A stretch of 59,306 nucleotides of DNA, taken from the NCBI GenBank assembly GCA_947625935.1, contig CANQQE010000016.1:1-59306 (forward strand), written 5' to 3'. Every line of letters starts with the position of its first letter. The first letter of the stretch is position 1. Source of the stretch: an uncultured Muribaculaceae bacterium. GTDB lineage: Bacteria > Bacteroidota > Bacteroidia > Bacteroidales > Muribaculaceae. The notes below the pieces were generated by a model that worked only from the letters and a program-made list of their open reading frames with translations, did no database searches and was not told the origin of the DNA. Below, piece after piece: positions 8,871-18,187 of this stretch. A program made the position numbers and the translations under genes.

Positions 8871-9878
8871 TTATTTTATGCAGTCTTCATCGTCGATTTT
8901 TCCCCACATCAATTCCATCGGATTCGTCAGTAGTTCTTTTTTCATATCATCACAAGCCGCTTGCCACGTCCAACAAGGTTTCCAACCGAGTATTTCTGCA
9001 CTTTTTTTCCCTGAAAGAAGTATCTGAGGGGTATCGGGCATTTCAGGTCGATAAGTCTTTTTTGCGGTAGCCAATGCAAATGTATTCATAATGCCATCAA
9101 CCATTTCATCCAATGAATACGGCTTATAACCAGGCAAATTGAATATACCACATATATGAGTATTAGCAGCTCTTACAACAGCATTAGAAAAATCTTTGAT
9201 GTAAAGAAGCTCCTTCAACCGTGATGGGTCGCCATAGACATCAATTCCATAGCCATTTATACATCTGCGAATCATGAATCGCCATGGCAACATTTTTTTC
9301 TTTCCATTAAGGAAATAATACGCTTCGGGATGCCAACCATATACCATAAAATGCCGAAAAATACATGGTTCAAATCCATCAGCAATCTTCATATGTTCAA
9401 GAATATCAGAAGCGGCTCTTTTGCAGATAGCATACACAGCATGGTCATTTCCATTTTTAGGGAAGGACCGAATGGCATCATCATTAATCGGCTCTATAGA
9501 ATCCCAATAGTCAACCACATCGCTTGGAGTGGTATTGAACACGATTCTTTTCGTGCCATTCCTTTTCATCCAGTTGCATAAATTCACAGTTCCGACAACT
9601 ATGCTCTGCACATACGGCATCATATTCATGTCTGCATGCGCAGGCATAGTTCCTGCCATATTGACAACCACGTCAAAAAAGTCATTCGGAAGCAAACTGA
9701 AAGACTCGGTCTGCGATATATCAAAGCCTCCGATGAATCTTATATCCTTAGTGGCAAAAAAGCCTCCGTCAGATGGGCGGCGCCCTACTGCAATGACATC
9801 ATAACCACTATCTTTTAAAGCTAACGCACTGTAGCATCCAAGCTGACCCGTTGCACCAAAAACGATTGCTTTTCTCAT
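8871..9878 (-). CDS. NAD(P)-dependent sugar epimerase/dehydratase (extended SDR)
   Basis: The 335-residue protein begins with a Rossmann fold: VFGATGQLG (7-14) is the dinucleotide-binding GxxGxxG. Tyr149 and Lys153 form the YxxxK catalytic pair. The length and shape fit extended short-chain dehydrogenases that act on nucleotide sugars (GalE/RmlD-like), but the substrate cannot be read from sequence. It lies 8 bp downstream of the sugar transferase and probably makes or modifies the sugar that the transferase loads onto undecaprenyl phosphate. Its stop codon is the junction with the truncated transferase remnant. Confidence 0.8.
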   Translation of the reverse strand: MRKAIVFGATGQLGCYSALALKDSGYDVIAVGRRPSDGGFFATKDIRFIGGFDISQTESFSLLPNDFFDVVVNMAGTMPAHADMNMMPYVQSIVVGTVNLCNWMKRNGTKRIVFNTTPSDVVDYWDSIEPINDDAIRSFPKNGNDHAVYAICKRAASDILEHMKIADGFEPCIFRHFMVYGWHPEAYYFLNGKKKMLPWRFMIRRCINGYGIDVYGDPSRLKELLYIKDFSNAVVRAANTHICGIFNLPGYKPYSLDEMVDGIMNTFALATAKKTYRPEMPDTPQILLSGKKSAEILGWKPCWTWQAACDDMKKELLTNPMELMWGKIDDEDCIK

Positions 9879-9886
9879 TTGATTAT

Positions 9887-10510
9887 TTATTGCTTTATAT
9901 TTTGTTTTCTAATTCTATAAGCATCCAACGCTTCCACACCAGCAACTTCAACTGATTCTCTTTTTATAACCTTTAAGACAGTAGTAACCAAAATATTTAA
10001 ATCCGTCTTAAAGGAAATATTGTTTACATACCAAACATCCATGGCAAGTTTTTCATCCCACGACGCTGTATTACGCCCGTGGCATTGCGCCCAACCAGTT
10101 ATTCCAGGTTTTACATCATGCCGATGTAATTCAACTTCAGTATAATACGGGATATATCGCGGCAAGAGGGGGCGGGGGCCGATGAGCGACATATCCCCTT
10201 TCAGGACATTCCACAACTGGGGGAGTTCATCGATAGAGGTGGAGCGTACGAATTTACCCACTTTCGTCAGACGGTCAGCATCAGGGAGCAATTCACCGTC
10301 GCTGTTTCTCTCATCGGTCATGGTTTTAAATTTTACGATTTTGAATATGTTGCCTTTATAGCCGGGACGATCCTGATAGAAAAACGCACCCGCTCCTTTA
10401 TTTGCATAATGCAACCATATGGTAACGACTACCAGCACTGGGCTGAACACAATCAAACCGCCGGCTGCAGTCGCCATATCTATGAATCGTTTTAAAAATT
10501 TTTTATACAT
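9887..10510 (-). CDS. Undecaprenyl-phosphate sugar-1-phosphate transferase (WcaJ/PglC family)
   Basis: I start at the internal Met at 10510 (MYKKFLKRFIDM), which gives 207 residues and a normal family N-terminus. The longer frame from 10552 adds 14 residues that run over the promoter. One N-terminal membrane segment or re-entrant helix (about 8-33) precedes the cytosolic catalytic domain with FKTM, RSTSIDELPQLWNV (the catalytic Asp-Glu pair), GDMSLIGPRP and KPGITGWAQ. The enzyme starts a surface glycan by moving a sugar phosphate to the lipid carrier. It is the first gene of the cluster that reads to 6533. Confidence 0.88.
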   Translation of the reverse strand: MYKKFLKRFIDMATAAGGLIVFSPVLVVVTIWLHYANKGAGAFFYQDRPGYKGNIFKIVKFKTMTDERNSDGELLPDADRLTKVGKFVRSTSIDELPQLWNVLKGDMSLIGPRPLLPRYIPYYTEVELHRHDVKPGITGWAQCHGRNTASWDEKLAMDVWYVNNISFKTDLNILVTTVLKVIKRESVEVAGVEALDAYRIRKQNIKQ

Positions 10511-10531
10511 CACTATGATTAAGAGACTTAG

Positions 10532-10562
10532 CAAAGATAGGCAACTTCTCAAACATAAACAA
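10532..10562 (-). promoter_or_regulatory. Promoter of the glycan cluster
   Basis: On the minus strand the -7 box is TATCTTTG (10532-10539), with a TTG -33 core at 10560-10562 and a 20-bp spacer. This fits the Bacteroidetes primary sigma consensus and leaves a leader of roughly 15-20 nt before the transferase start at 10510. Confidence 0.55.
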
Positions 10563-10580
10563 GTTTATGGGAGAAATTAA

Positions 10581-10620
10581 TATCGGCACCAAAATCCTAA
10601 AACAGGTTTTGATGCCGATA
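10581..10620 (-). terminator. Terminator of the nuo/atp operon after nuoN
   Basis: An 8-bp perfect outer stem (TATCGGCA at 10581-10588 with TGCCGATA at 10613-10620) is continued by an inner A/T stem around a short loop. A T-rich run follows on the minus strand. It lies 25 bp after the nuoN stop and just before the glycan promoter. Confidence 0.65.
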
Positions 10621-10644
10621 CTATTTATTTGATTAGCAATTAAA

Positions 10645-12111
10645 TCAGAGGGAGGCCAAGATGGATGATTGCAGCGACATTTCAAGCAGGGTATTGTAGA
10701 AGCAGCTCACGATACCAAGCAGAATGATTCCAGCTACACATACCCACATTCCGAGACGCTCAGTCCATGCCGAAGCAAACGTCGGGATTTTGCACTCATC
10801 GGGGTTGATGAACATGGCTTTGACCACGAGCAGATAATAGTAAAGCGATACGATAGTGTTGATCAATGCGATTAGCACAAGCACATAAATCGCTACACTG
10901 CCTTGCTGAATGGCACCTGTGAAAATGAAGAATTTGCTGAAGAACCCGGCAAACGGCGGAATACCGGCCAAAGAGAACATGGCAAGCATCATGGTCACTG
11001 ACAGACGGGGATTGGTCTTGTAAAGCCCGTTGTAGTCGTCCATCTTCACATATCCGGTCTTGTTTTCGATAGCCTGAATGACACCGAAAGCGGCGAGGTT
11101 GGAGAAGATATAGACTAAAATGTAATACATGAGCGAAGCTACCCCGGTCTGATTCATGGCTATAACGCCAAGCATTATGTAACCTGCCTGTGATATTGAC
11201 GAGAATGCGAGGAATCGCTTCATGTTGAGCTGGCGGATTGCAAAGAGGTTACCGACCGTTATCGTGAGGATAATGACGGCATAGAGCATCCACTCCCATA
11301 CCTGACTGTAGAACGTGCCGAACACCTGCGCCATGATCACAAGGAAGGCGAAAGCGGCTGAACCTTTTGAAATCACCGACAGATAGGAAGTGACCGAAGT
11401 CGGCGCACCCTGATATACGTCAGCAGTCCAAAGATGGAACGGAACGAGCGAGAGTTTGAAGCCCATTCCGGCAATCACGAAAGCGATAGCCACTACAAGC
11501 ATCACTGAGGGCTGCGAACCGAGAGCTACATAAATGTCGGCAAAGTAAAGTGAACCTGAGAGCGCATAAACGAACGACAGGCCCATCATGAAAACCGCCG
11601 AAGAGAAGACTGCCGTCAAGATATATTTGACAGCGGCCTCATGGCTCTCGTAATGCTTCTTGTCGAACGCAACCATTGCGGCAAGGGGGAGCGATGCAGC
11701 CTCAAGGCCGATAATGAACAACAGGAAGTGACGAGCTGAAATCATCAGGTATATACCAAAAAGTGTGACAAGCAACAGTTCGTAGAACTCGCCGCGGCGA
11801 ACAGAGGTGAAATCGCTGTTGGCCCACCGGCAAGACTGCACGAGCACTATCAGCACCCCTACGTTGAGAATGTTCTTAATCGTAGTTATGATGGCTGATG
11901 TCTGATACATTCCCGCGAAAGCCGTTACATCGCTGTCGAGCATCAGCGCACCAAAACCCATCAGAGTGAAGATGGCGAATAACCCGCAGGTAAATCCGGC
12001 AGTTGCGTTCAACGCTTTTTTGGGCATGAACGTGTCATAGAGGAAGACTAACAGAAACACGACCAACAGGCCGATTTCCTGCTTCATAGCTAAAAATTGA
12101 GAATAATCCAT
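10645..12111 (-). CDS. nuoN: NADH-quinone oxidoreductase subunit N
   Basis: This 488-residue polytopic protein has about 14 predicted membrane helices. The antiporter-like core carries conserved lysines and SxISxAGYI-type blocks (SSISQAGYIMLG, about 288) as well as LAGIPPFAGFFSKF (about 382). It is one of three proton-pumping antiporter-like subunits of the complex I membrane arm, with NuoL and NuoM. It is the last gene of the operon, 13 bp after nuoM, and is followed by a clear terminator. Confidence 0.93.
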   Translation of the reverse strand: MDYSQFLAMKQEIGLLVVFLLVFLYDTFMPKKALNATAGFTCGLFAIFTLMGFGALMLDSDVTAFAGMYQTSAIITTIKNILNVGVLIVLVQSCRWANSDFTSVRRGEFYELLLVTLFGIYLMISARHFLLFIIGLEAASLPLAAMVAFDKKHYESHEAAVKYILTAVFSSAVFMMGLSFVYALSGSLYFADIYVALGSQPSVMLVVAIAFVIAGMGFKLSLVPFHLWTADVYQGAPTSVTSYLSVISKGSAAFAFLVIMAQVFGTFYSQVWEWMLYAVIILTITVGNLFAIRQLNMKRFLAFSSISQAGYIMLGVIAMNQTGVASLMYYILVYIFSNLAAFGVIQAIENKTGYVKMDDYNGLYKTNPRLSVTMMLAMFSLAGIPPFAGFFSKFFIFTGAIQQGSVAIYVLVLIALINTIVSLYYYLLVVKAMFINPDECKIPTFASAWTERLGMWVCVAGIILLGIVSCFYNTLLEMSLQSSILASL

Positions 12112-12124
12112 TGCTTATCAATCT

Positions 12125-13627
12125 TTACAAGCCCAGCGCACGGAAGAACGAGGGGTCAAAGGTAAATCTAATCAAGTTTGCGAAGAAATTGGGGAAACAG
12201 CCGATAGCCGCAACGCTCACGATGAGGGTTACGGTCGACACGCGTTCCCACCATGAAGCATCGGTCAATTGGCGGTGGTGTTCGTCCTGAACCGGGCCAA
12301 GGAGCAATTTTCCGACAACACGAAGAATGTAGACCGCAGTAATCACAATCGAGCAGCAAGCCACAATCGTAAGAACGCGGTGGAACATATCGGAGTTCTC
12401 AAACGAACCGACAAAGATTGTCATCTCAGCCACAAATCCGCTCAAGCCCGGAAGTCCGAGCGATGCGAAACCTGCAATCATGTAGCAGACCGCAAGGAAC
12501 GGCATTATCTTCATGAGGCCACCCATCTGACGTATGTCGCGAGTGTGGGTACGACCATAAATCATACCAATCAATGCGAAGAACAATGCTGTCATCAAAC
12601 CGTGAGAGAGCATCTGCATAATCGCGCCGGTCATCGCCGTGGTGTTGAGCATGAGGATGGCAAAAAGCACCAAACCGCAGTGGCTAACAGAGGAATAGGC
12701 GTTGATATATTTGAGGTCGGTCTGAACGCACGCGCTGAACGCACCATAGACGACCGAAATACCGGTCAGAATCAAGAAAATCCAAGCGAGGTCGTTAGCG
12801 GCCTGCGGCATCAGATACATAGCGACACGGAAACATCCGTAGCCTCCAAGTTTCATAAGCACTCCGGCATGAAGCATGGAGACCGCCGTGGGAGCAGACG
12901 CGTGACCGTCGGGGCTCCATGTGTGAAACGGGAACATAGCGCCAAGCACGCCGAAGCCCACAAACGTCATAGGGAACAAGAAATATTGCCACCCGGTTGA
13001 GATAGCATCGTTCTTAGCGATTTCGAGGAGATTCCATGTGAGTTGGCCACCTTCGGGAGCCGAGTGATAGTAAATGCCGATCAAACCGAGCATGAGGAAA
13101 GCGGAGCCGCCCATCAGCATCAGGGTCAGTTTCATTGCCGAGTATTCCTTGCGACCGCTGCCCCACACTCCAATGAGCAGATACATCGGTATCAACGCCA
13201 CCTCATAGAACATGAACATCGTGAACATATCAATGGTGATGAAGAAGCCGAAGACGCCTGTCGACAGAAGAATCAGCCAAAGGAAAAACTCTTTGGGCTG
13301 ATCAATGTTCCACGATGCGAACGACCCTGCGAAAACGATAATCGACGAAAGGATAAGCATAGCTATCGACACGCCGTCGACACCGACAGCAAGATTGATG
13401 TGAAGCGGCACAAACCATTCCCAAGAGCCCATAAAAAGCATCTCGGAGGTATCGCCGGCGGCACGGAGAGCGAGATATTCAAGCAGGACGTAAGTCGACA
13501 ACGCCATCAGGGCAATCGAACCTGTGACGGCGACGGCGCGAATCTGCTTGATGTTTTGGCAAATGGCCAACAGCCCCAGCATCACTACCGGGATGACCAC
13601 AAAATAAATCAATATATTGGAAAACAT
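12125..13627 (-). CDS. nuoM: NADH-quinone oxidoreductase subunit M
   Basis: The 500-residue protein has about 14 hydrophobic helices and the Proton_antipo_M core: GFGVLGAMFPFHTWSPDGHASAP style block (about 222-242) with its conserved lysine partners, and SSVSHCGLVLF (about 313). As in other NuoM proteins, a conserved Glu lies in an early helix (FYEVALIPMYLL, about 140). It is one of the proton-pumping modules of the complex I membrane arm. It sits 30 bp downstream of nuoL. Confidence 0.93.
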   Translation of the reverse strand: MFSNILIYFVVIPVVMLGLLAICQNIKQIRAVAVTGSIALMALSTYVLLEYLALRAAGDTSEMLFMGSWEWFVPLHINLAVGVDGVSIAMLILSSIIVFAGSFASWNIDQPKEFFLWLILLSTGVFGFFITIDMFTMFMFYEVALIPMYLLIGVWGSGRKEYSAMKLTLMLMGGSAFLMLGLIGIYYHSAPEGGQLTWNLLEIAKNDAISTGWQYFLFPMTFVGFGVLGAMFPFHTWSPDGHASAPTAVSMLHAGVLMKLGGYGCFRVAMYLMPQAANDLAWIFLILTGISVVYGAFSACVQTDLKYINAYSSVSHCGLVLFAILMLNTTAMTGAIMQMLSHGLMTALFFALIGMIYGRTHTRDIRQMGGLMKIMPFLAVCYMIAGFASLGLPGLSGFVAEMTIFVGSFENSDMFHRVLTIVACCSIVITAVYILRVVGKLLLGPVQDEHHRQLTDASWWERVSTVTLIVSVAAIGCFPNFFANLIRFTFDPSFFRALGL

Positions 13628-13657
13628 ACAGTTACTATATTTGCGTTAGTCACCAAG

Positions 13658-15685
13658 TTAAATCAAGCATATTACAGTCACAGCACCGAGCAGCACCGCA
13701 CCAATCAGATACCACCACACATACATCTGGAGGTTGCCCGATTGCAGACCGCGTATAGCGTAGGAGGCTTTGTTGGTCAGGGATGCGAAGCTATCCATGG
13801 TTCCGTCGATGACATGACGGTCAAACCATGCGATAGGTTTACAGATGCCGTTGAAAATTATCTTGTGGGTGATGAACATATAAAGCTCGTCCCAGTAGAA
13901 GCGGTGGTAACACCAACGCCATAGATTCGGGAGAGCCTGCGCCATCTTCTCGGGCATCTTGTTCTCGCTCTTATACATCACGGTCGCGATGATAATGGCG
14001 ACAATGGCCACAACGAGGCTTATGGCTGCCACCGACCAGTCGAGATGTTCGAGATTGGTCAGGAACGACGAGCTTTCAAACATTGGCTCGCCATTCCAAG
14101 TCACGAGATTTCCGAAAGGCACAAAACCGGCTACACACGACACAGCCGCGAGCAACACGAGCGGCAGAGTCATAGTCCAAGCCTGATCGTGGGGCTGGTG
14201 GTGGCCCTGAGGCACTTTGTGTTCCTTCCACCAGAAAATCAGATAATAGAGACGGAACATATAGAACGCCGTGAGACCGGCCACAGCCGACATCCAGATG
14301 TACCAGACAATCGAGTGACCGAAGCAAGCGGTCAGAATTTCGTCTTTGGAGAAGAATCCGGCAAACGGTATTATACCCGCGATAGCGAGACAGCCAATCA
14401 GGAAGGCGATGTGGGTCACAGGCATAAACTTACGCAACCCGTGCATCTCGGTGTAATTGTTGGATCCTATGGCATGGATGATGGCACCCGCGCAAAGGAA
14501 AAGCAATGCTTTGAACATGGCGTGGGTAAACAGATGGAACATACCCGCCATGTAACCTATGCCGTGATGAAATTCGGGACGCGCCACACCCAATGAAACC
14601 ATCATGAACGCAATCTGCGATATTGTCGAGAATGCGAGGACGCGTTTGATGTCGACCTGCACGCAGGCGATCATAGCGGCGTAGTAGGCCGTCAACGCAC
14701 CCACGACGACAATAATGTCGAGAGCCGCGGTTTCCATCAGATACAACGGGAAAAGTCGAGCCACGAGATAAACGCCGGCTACGACCATCGTCGCAGCGTG
14801 AATCAGGGCCGACACGGGGGTGGGGCCTTCCATAGCGTCGGGCAGCCAGATGTGAAGCGGCATCATAGCCGATTTACCCATACCGCCCATGAAAATCAGC
14901 ACTAATGCCCATGTAAGAACCGAAGCTCCCATAAACATCGGGGCCGCACTGTTTTCAAAGATGCCTTTTACGCTGTTGGCCGCATCGAGAGACACCTGAT
15001 AGATATTTTCTCCCACAGGAGCCGATGTGAGATCGGTGAAATTGAACGTCCCGGTATAGAACGACAGGATAAGTATGCCGATGAGGAAGCCGAGGTCGGC
15101 GAAGCGGGTGACGATGAACGCTTTTTTAGAGGCTGAAACCGCCGACGGCTTGGTGTAATAGAACCCGATGAGCAGGTAGGAAGACGCTCCTACAAGTTCC
15201 CAGAAGATGTACATCTGGAAGATATTGGTAGCGACAACTAATCCAAGCATCGAGAAGCTGAACAACGACAAGAACGCATAGAAACGCTGGAAACCTGTCT
15301 CCCACACCCCGTGATGGTCTCTCATGTAGCCGTTGCTGTAGAGATGCACCATGAAGGATATGGTGGTGATGACGACAAGCATCATAGCTGAGATGGGGTC
15401 AAGGAGGAATCCGATGCGAATCACGAGATTCTCATAGAATTGCAGCCAGTCGACATTGAAGATTACGGCCTGCAGGCGGTCGCCTGTGGCGGGATCGATA
15501 AATTCGGGGCTACCACTGAAGAAGTAGGTAAACGCCGTTATGTAGGCAAGCACCATGGTGGTGCCCATCCCGAGGGTGCCGAGTATTCCGGCCATCTTGT
15601 GGCTCATCTTCCCCCCGACAAGGCCGAGAAACAGGAACATGAACAACGGGATGGATAGTATTAAAATAGGCAATGTAACTTCCAT
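13658..15685 (-). CDS. nuoL: NADH-quinone oxidoreductase subunit L
   Basis: The 675-residue protein has an N-terminal Proton_antipo_N domain and a Proton_antipo_M core (MPLHIWLPDAMEGPTPVSAL, about 275). Its C-terminal extension contains the long amphipathic helix HL and a last membrane helix that clamp the membrane arm. FWELVGASSYLLIG (about 145) holds the conserved Glu. It is the distal proton-pumping subunit. nuoK ends 5 bp upstream, consistent with tight coupling in the operon. Confidence 0.93.
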   Translation of the reverse strand: MEVTLPILILSIPLFMFLFLGLVGGKMSHKMAGILGTLGMGTTMVLAYITAFTYFFSGSPEFIDPATGDRLQAVIFNVDWLQFYENLVIRIGFLLDPISAMMLVVITTISFMVHLYSNGYMRDHHGVWETGFQRFYAFLSLFSFSMLGLVVATNIFQMYIFWELVGASSYLLIGFYYTKPSAVSASKKAFIVTRFADLGFLIGILILSFYTGTFNFTDLTSAPVGENIYQVSLDAANSVKGIFENSAAPMFMGASVLTWALVLIFMGGMGKSAMMPLHIWLPDAMEGPTPVSALIHAATMVVAGVYLVARLFPLYLMETAALDIIVVVGALTAYYAAMIACVQVDIKRVLAFSTISQIAFMMVSLGVARPEFHHGIGYMAGMFHLFTHAMFKALLFLCAGAIIHAIGSNNYTEMHGLRKFMPVTHIAFLIGCLAIAGIIPFAGFFSKDEILTACFGHSIVWYIWMSAVAGLTAFYMFRLYYLIFWWKEHKVPQGHHQPHDQAWTMTLPLVLLAAVSCVAGFVPFGNLVTWNGEPMFESSSFLTNLEHLDWSVAAISLVVAIVAIIIATVMYKSENKMPEKMAQALPNLWRWCYHRFYWDELYMFITHKIIFNGICKPIAWFDRHVIDGTMDSFASLTNKASYAIRGLQSGNLQMYVWWYLIGAVLLGAVTVICLI

Positions 15686-15690
15686 GGCGT

Positions 15691-16002
15691 TTAAAATTTC
15701 ATTTTAGACAGATCCTTGACATCAACATCTTTGGCAACACGGAACAGATTGATGATAATCGCGATGGCCAAAGCAGTCTCGGCCGCAGCGATCGCAATCG
15801 CAAACAGGGTAAAAAACATACCCTCCATCTGGCCGGGGAACAAGAATCGGTTAAACACTACAAAATTGAGATCGACGGCATTGAGCATCAACTCTATCGA
15901 AATGAGGATGGCAATCATATTTCGCCGAGTGATAAAGCCGTAGACACCGCAGCAGAACATGACAAGGCTCGGTATCAAGTAATAAAGCATTGTGATTTCC
16001 AT
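15691..16002 (-). CDS. nuoK: NADH-quinone oxidoreductase subunit K
   Basis: This 103-residue protein has three membrane helices. The conserved glutamates of the E-channel are visible in ISIELMLNAVDLNFV (about 34-48) and AIAAAETALAIAI (about 70-82). It forms part of the membrane arm joining the quinone site to the antiporter-like subunits. It lies 9 bp after nuoJ and 5 bp before nuoL. Confidence 0.92.
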   Translation of the reverse strand: MEITMLYYLIPSLVMFCCGVYGFITRRNMIAILISIELMLNAVDLNFVVFNRFLFPGQMEGMFFTLFAIAIAAAETALAIAIIINLFRVAKDVDVKDLSKMKF

Positions 16003-16011
16003 AACCTTGAC

Positions 16012-16524
16012 TTAACGTTTGCGGGCGACCACTACGCCGCCGATTATACAAGCGAGTAACAACACACTGACAGCCTCGAAAGGCAAAAGATATTCGCCAT
16101 GCCCTGTGCCCATGAGAGTCTGGCCTATCTGCTGCATATCGAGCGATGCCATTGCCGGGCGGTCTACCAAATGGAGACAACGCGAGAGCAAAGCCCACCC
16201 GGCCACGCCGAGCATAGCTAACGAGGCGACAAGGCCAAGCGCACGCTTGCGCGAGGCAAGTTTCTCACTGTTGTCACCCGGATGGCTCGTAAGCAGAATC
16301 GAAAAGACAAACAGCACCACTATACCACCTGCGTAAACGGCAATCTGCACCGCACCGAGGAACTCATAATCGAGCTGGAAATAGACGGCTGCGGTGCCGA
16401 ACAGTGCGAACAACAGATAGGTCGCGGCACGCAATATCTTACGGGTGGTTACAGCGAGTACCGAAAACAAGATAATCGTCAGGGCGATGACGAAATACAT
16501 GATGATACTTCCTACTGATTCCAT
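16012..16524 (-). CDS. nuoJ: NADH-quinone oxidoreductase subunit J
   Basis: This 170-residue protein has five predicted membrane helices. The conserved block FLGAVQIAVYAGGIVVLFVF (about 54-73) contains the helix-3 pi-bulge region of NuoJ/ND6. It sits between nuoI (6 bp gap) and nuoK in the canonical order and contributes to the E-channel of complex I. Confidence 0.92.
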   Translation of the reverse strand: MESVGSIIMYFVIALTIILFSVLAVTTRKILRAATYLLFALFGTAAVYFQLDYEFLGAVQIAVYAGGIVVLFVFSILLTSHPGDNSEKLASRKRALGLVASLAMLGVAGWALLSRCLHLVDRPAMASLDMQQIGQTLMGTGHGEYLLPFEAVSVLLLACIIGGVVVARKR

Positions 16525-16530
16525 ATAATG

Positions 16531-17142
16531 TTATTTTTCTTTATTTTCTGACTGGGTTTCCCCGCTCTCCTTGGCTGCGGCAGCGGCTGCGGCTTTCTTG
16601 GCAGCGGCAGCGGCCTTGGCAGCGGCTATTTTAGCCTCGCGCTCGGCGGCGGCTTTGGCAAGCTGCTCAGGTGTTGGAGCCGGCTCCTCCTTCTCGGGGA
16701 GATAGTTGAGTTTCTTGACCAGTTTAGAGCGAGTGAACACCGCCTGCTCGAAATCGTTTGAGAATTTCAAAGCGTCCTGTGGACAAGATGTCACACAAAG
16801 CTGACAGAATGTGCAACTGCCAAGGTCATAGATGTAATTGTCGAGTTTGCGTTTCTTTTTCCCGTCGGGGGTATCAACCATCTTAGTCTGAATGGTGATG
16901 GTCCCGTTGGGACAGTTGCGCTCGCAGATGCCACAGGCTATGCACTTGTGGCGGCCTTCGTCGTCATATTTCAACTCCAGCACGGCGCGAAATCGCTCAG
17001 GGATTTTCATCTCCTCGCGGTCTTCGGGGTATCTTTCGGTGATCTTGGGAGTCACAAACTCCTTACCGGTCACTTCCATTCCCTTGACAAGGCTCACGAT
17101 GCCTTTGCCTAAAGATGAAAAATAGTCTTTTACACTACCCAT
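16531..17142 (-). CDS. nuoI: NADH-quinone oxidoreductase subunit I (2x[4Fe-4S]) with Ala/Lys-rich tail
   Basis: The 203-residue protein carries two ferredoxin-type motifs, CIACGICERNCP (about 68-79) and CTFCQLCVTSCP (about 112-123), that bind clusters N6a and N6b of the complex I peripheral arm. The family core ends near residue 150. Beyond it an unusual low-complexity tail of about 50 residues follows, rich in Ala, Lys and Glu (KAAAAAKKAAAAAAAKES). The tail has no known role and may be a flexible or helical extension. It is the first nuo gene after the inserted atp block, 133 bp downstream of atpG and behind a terminator-like hairpin. Confidence 0.92.
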   Translation of the reverse strand: MGSVKDYFSSLGKGIVSLVKGMEVTGKEFVTPKITERYPEDREEMKIPERFRAVLELKYDDEGRHKCIACGICERNCPNGTITIQTKMVDTPDGKKKRKLDNYIYDLGSCTFCQLCVTSCPQDALKFSNDFEQAVFTRSKLVKKLNYLPEKEEPAPTPEQLAKAAAEREAKIAAAKAAAAAKKAAAAAAAKESGETQSENKEK

Positions 17143-17203
17143 AGAAATGTGAAGATGTTGCGTTATTTGGTTTATTATTAATTATCTATGTCGTTTCTTC
17201 TAT

Positions 17204-17237
17204 AAAAACCGTCATTTCAGGCCGGAAGGCCTGACGG
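17204..17237 (-). terminator. Hairpin with T-tract between atpG and nuoI (terminator or attenuator)
   Basis: On the minus strand, CCGTCA pairs with TGACGG around an inner GGCC-TTCC-GGCC stem, and five T residues follow directly (17204-17208). This has the form of an intrinsic terminator. No TAnnTTTG promoter is visible between it and nuoI, so partial read-through (attenuation) is more likely than full separation of the two transcripts. Confidence 0.55.
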
Positions 17238-17275
17238 CGACGACACCGCGGAGACGACCGGGCACAAGGCCGGTG

Positions 17276-18157
17276 TCACCGGATTTGGCCACCGAGTATG
17301 TCGAGCAACTCGGTTGTGATGCTTTGCTGACGCAGCTTGTTGTACTCCAACCGCAACTGCTCAAGCAGTTTTTTGGCATTGTCATTGGCACTCTGCATCG
17401 CCATTACGCGAGCGGCCTGCTCGGACGCACGGTTTTCAGTGAAAACGTCCTGCATGACGGCGAGCAGAAACATCGGGAGCACCGACCGGAATATCGTGTT
17501 GACATCAGGCTCGAATATGTAGGGGCGATTGCTCTGCCCCACTCCATCGACGGCGAACGCCGATTGCTCAACCGGCAGCAACGGCTCCACGCGCAGTTCC
17601 TGACGGCTCACACTGCGGTAGTGCATATAGAGAATGTCAACCTTGTCAAAATCTCCGCCGGTAAATTTACCACAAAGATCTTCAAGGAATCGTTTCACAT
17701 CGTTTCCGATGCTTTTTGAGTCGATTCCTTCCGGCACCGAGACCTTCAGTCTCGGGACGGATAATTTAGACACCGCCTTGCATATTTTGGCGCCGACAGG
17801 CACCACAGTGATTTCGACATCATCGCCGTACTTGCGGCGATATTCGGCAATCAAAGGGAGCAGACGCTTAAATATGTTGGCATTATAAGCACCACACAAT
17901 CCATCGTCGGAACCCCACACAGCGACGCAGACGCGACGCACCTCGCGCGGTTCAAGCAACGGCGAACTAAATTCAGCGTCGGCCGACAACAGATTGGCTA
18001 TGATGGTCTCAATCTGCCGACGGAATGGGAACAATTGCTTCAGAGCCAGCTCGGCTTTGTGCATCTTGGCCGATGAAATCATTTTCATCGCCCCGGTAAT
18101 CTTCTCGGAAGAAGCCACCGACCCGATTCGTCCTTTCAGTTCGCGTAGGGTTGCCAT
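17276..18157 (-). CDS. atpG: ATP synthase F1 subunit gamma
   Basis: The 293-residue protein starts with TLRELKGRIGSVASSEKITGAMKMISSAKM, a typical gamma N-terminal helix (seen at residues 3-32), and ends with the C-terminal coiled-coil partner (NKLRQQSITTELLDILGGQ). These two helices form the rotating shaft inside the alpha3beta3 hexamer. It is the last gene of the atp block. A hairpin follows before nuoI. The length is normal for the family. Confidence 0.94.
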   Translation of the reverse strand: MATLRELKGRIGSVASSEKITGAMKMISSAKMHKAELALKQLFPFRRQIETIIANLLSADAEFSSPLLEPREVRRVCVAVWGSDDGLCGAYNANIFKRLLPLIAEYRRKYGDDVEITVVPVGAKICKAVSKLSVPRLKVSVPEGIDSKSIGNDVKRFLEDLCGKFTGGDFDKVDILYMHYRSVSRQELRVEPLLPVEQSAFAVDGVGQSNRPYIFEPDVNTIFRSVLPMFLLAVMQDVFTENRASEQAARVMAMQSANDNAKKLLEQLRLEYNKLRQQSITTELLDILGGQIR

Positions 18158-18187
18158 TGACTATGATATTGATATTCGTTATACAAT

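Noticed and set aside
13043-13924. 293-codon plus-strand frame rich in His and Glu
   Set aside because: It is the antisense of nuoM and nuoL; the odd composition is what reversed membrane-protein codons give.
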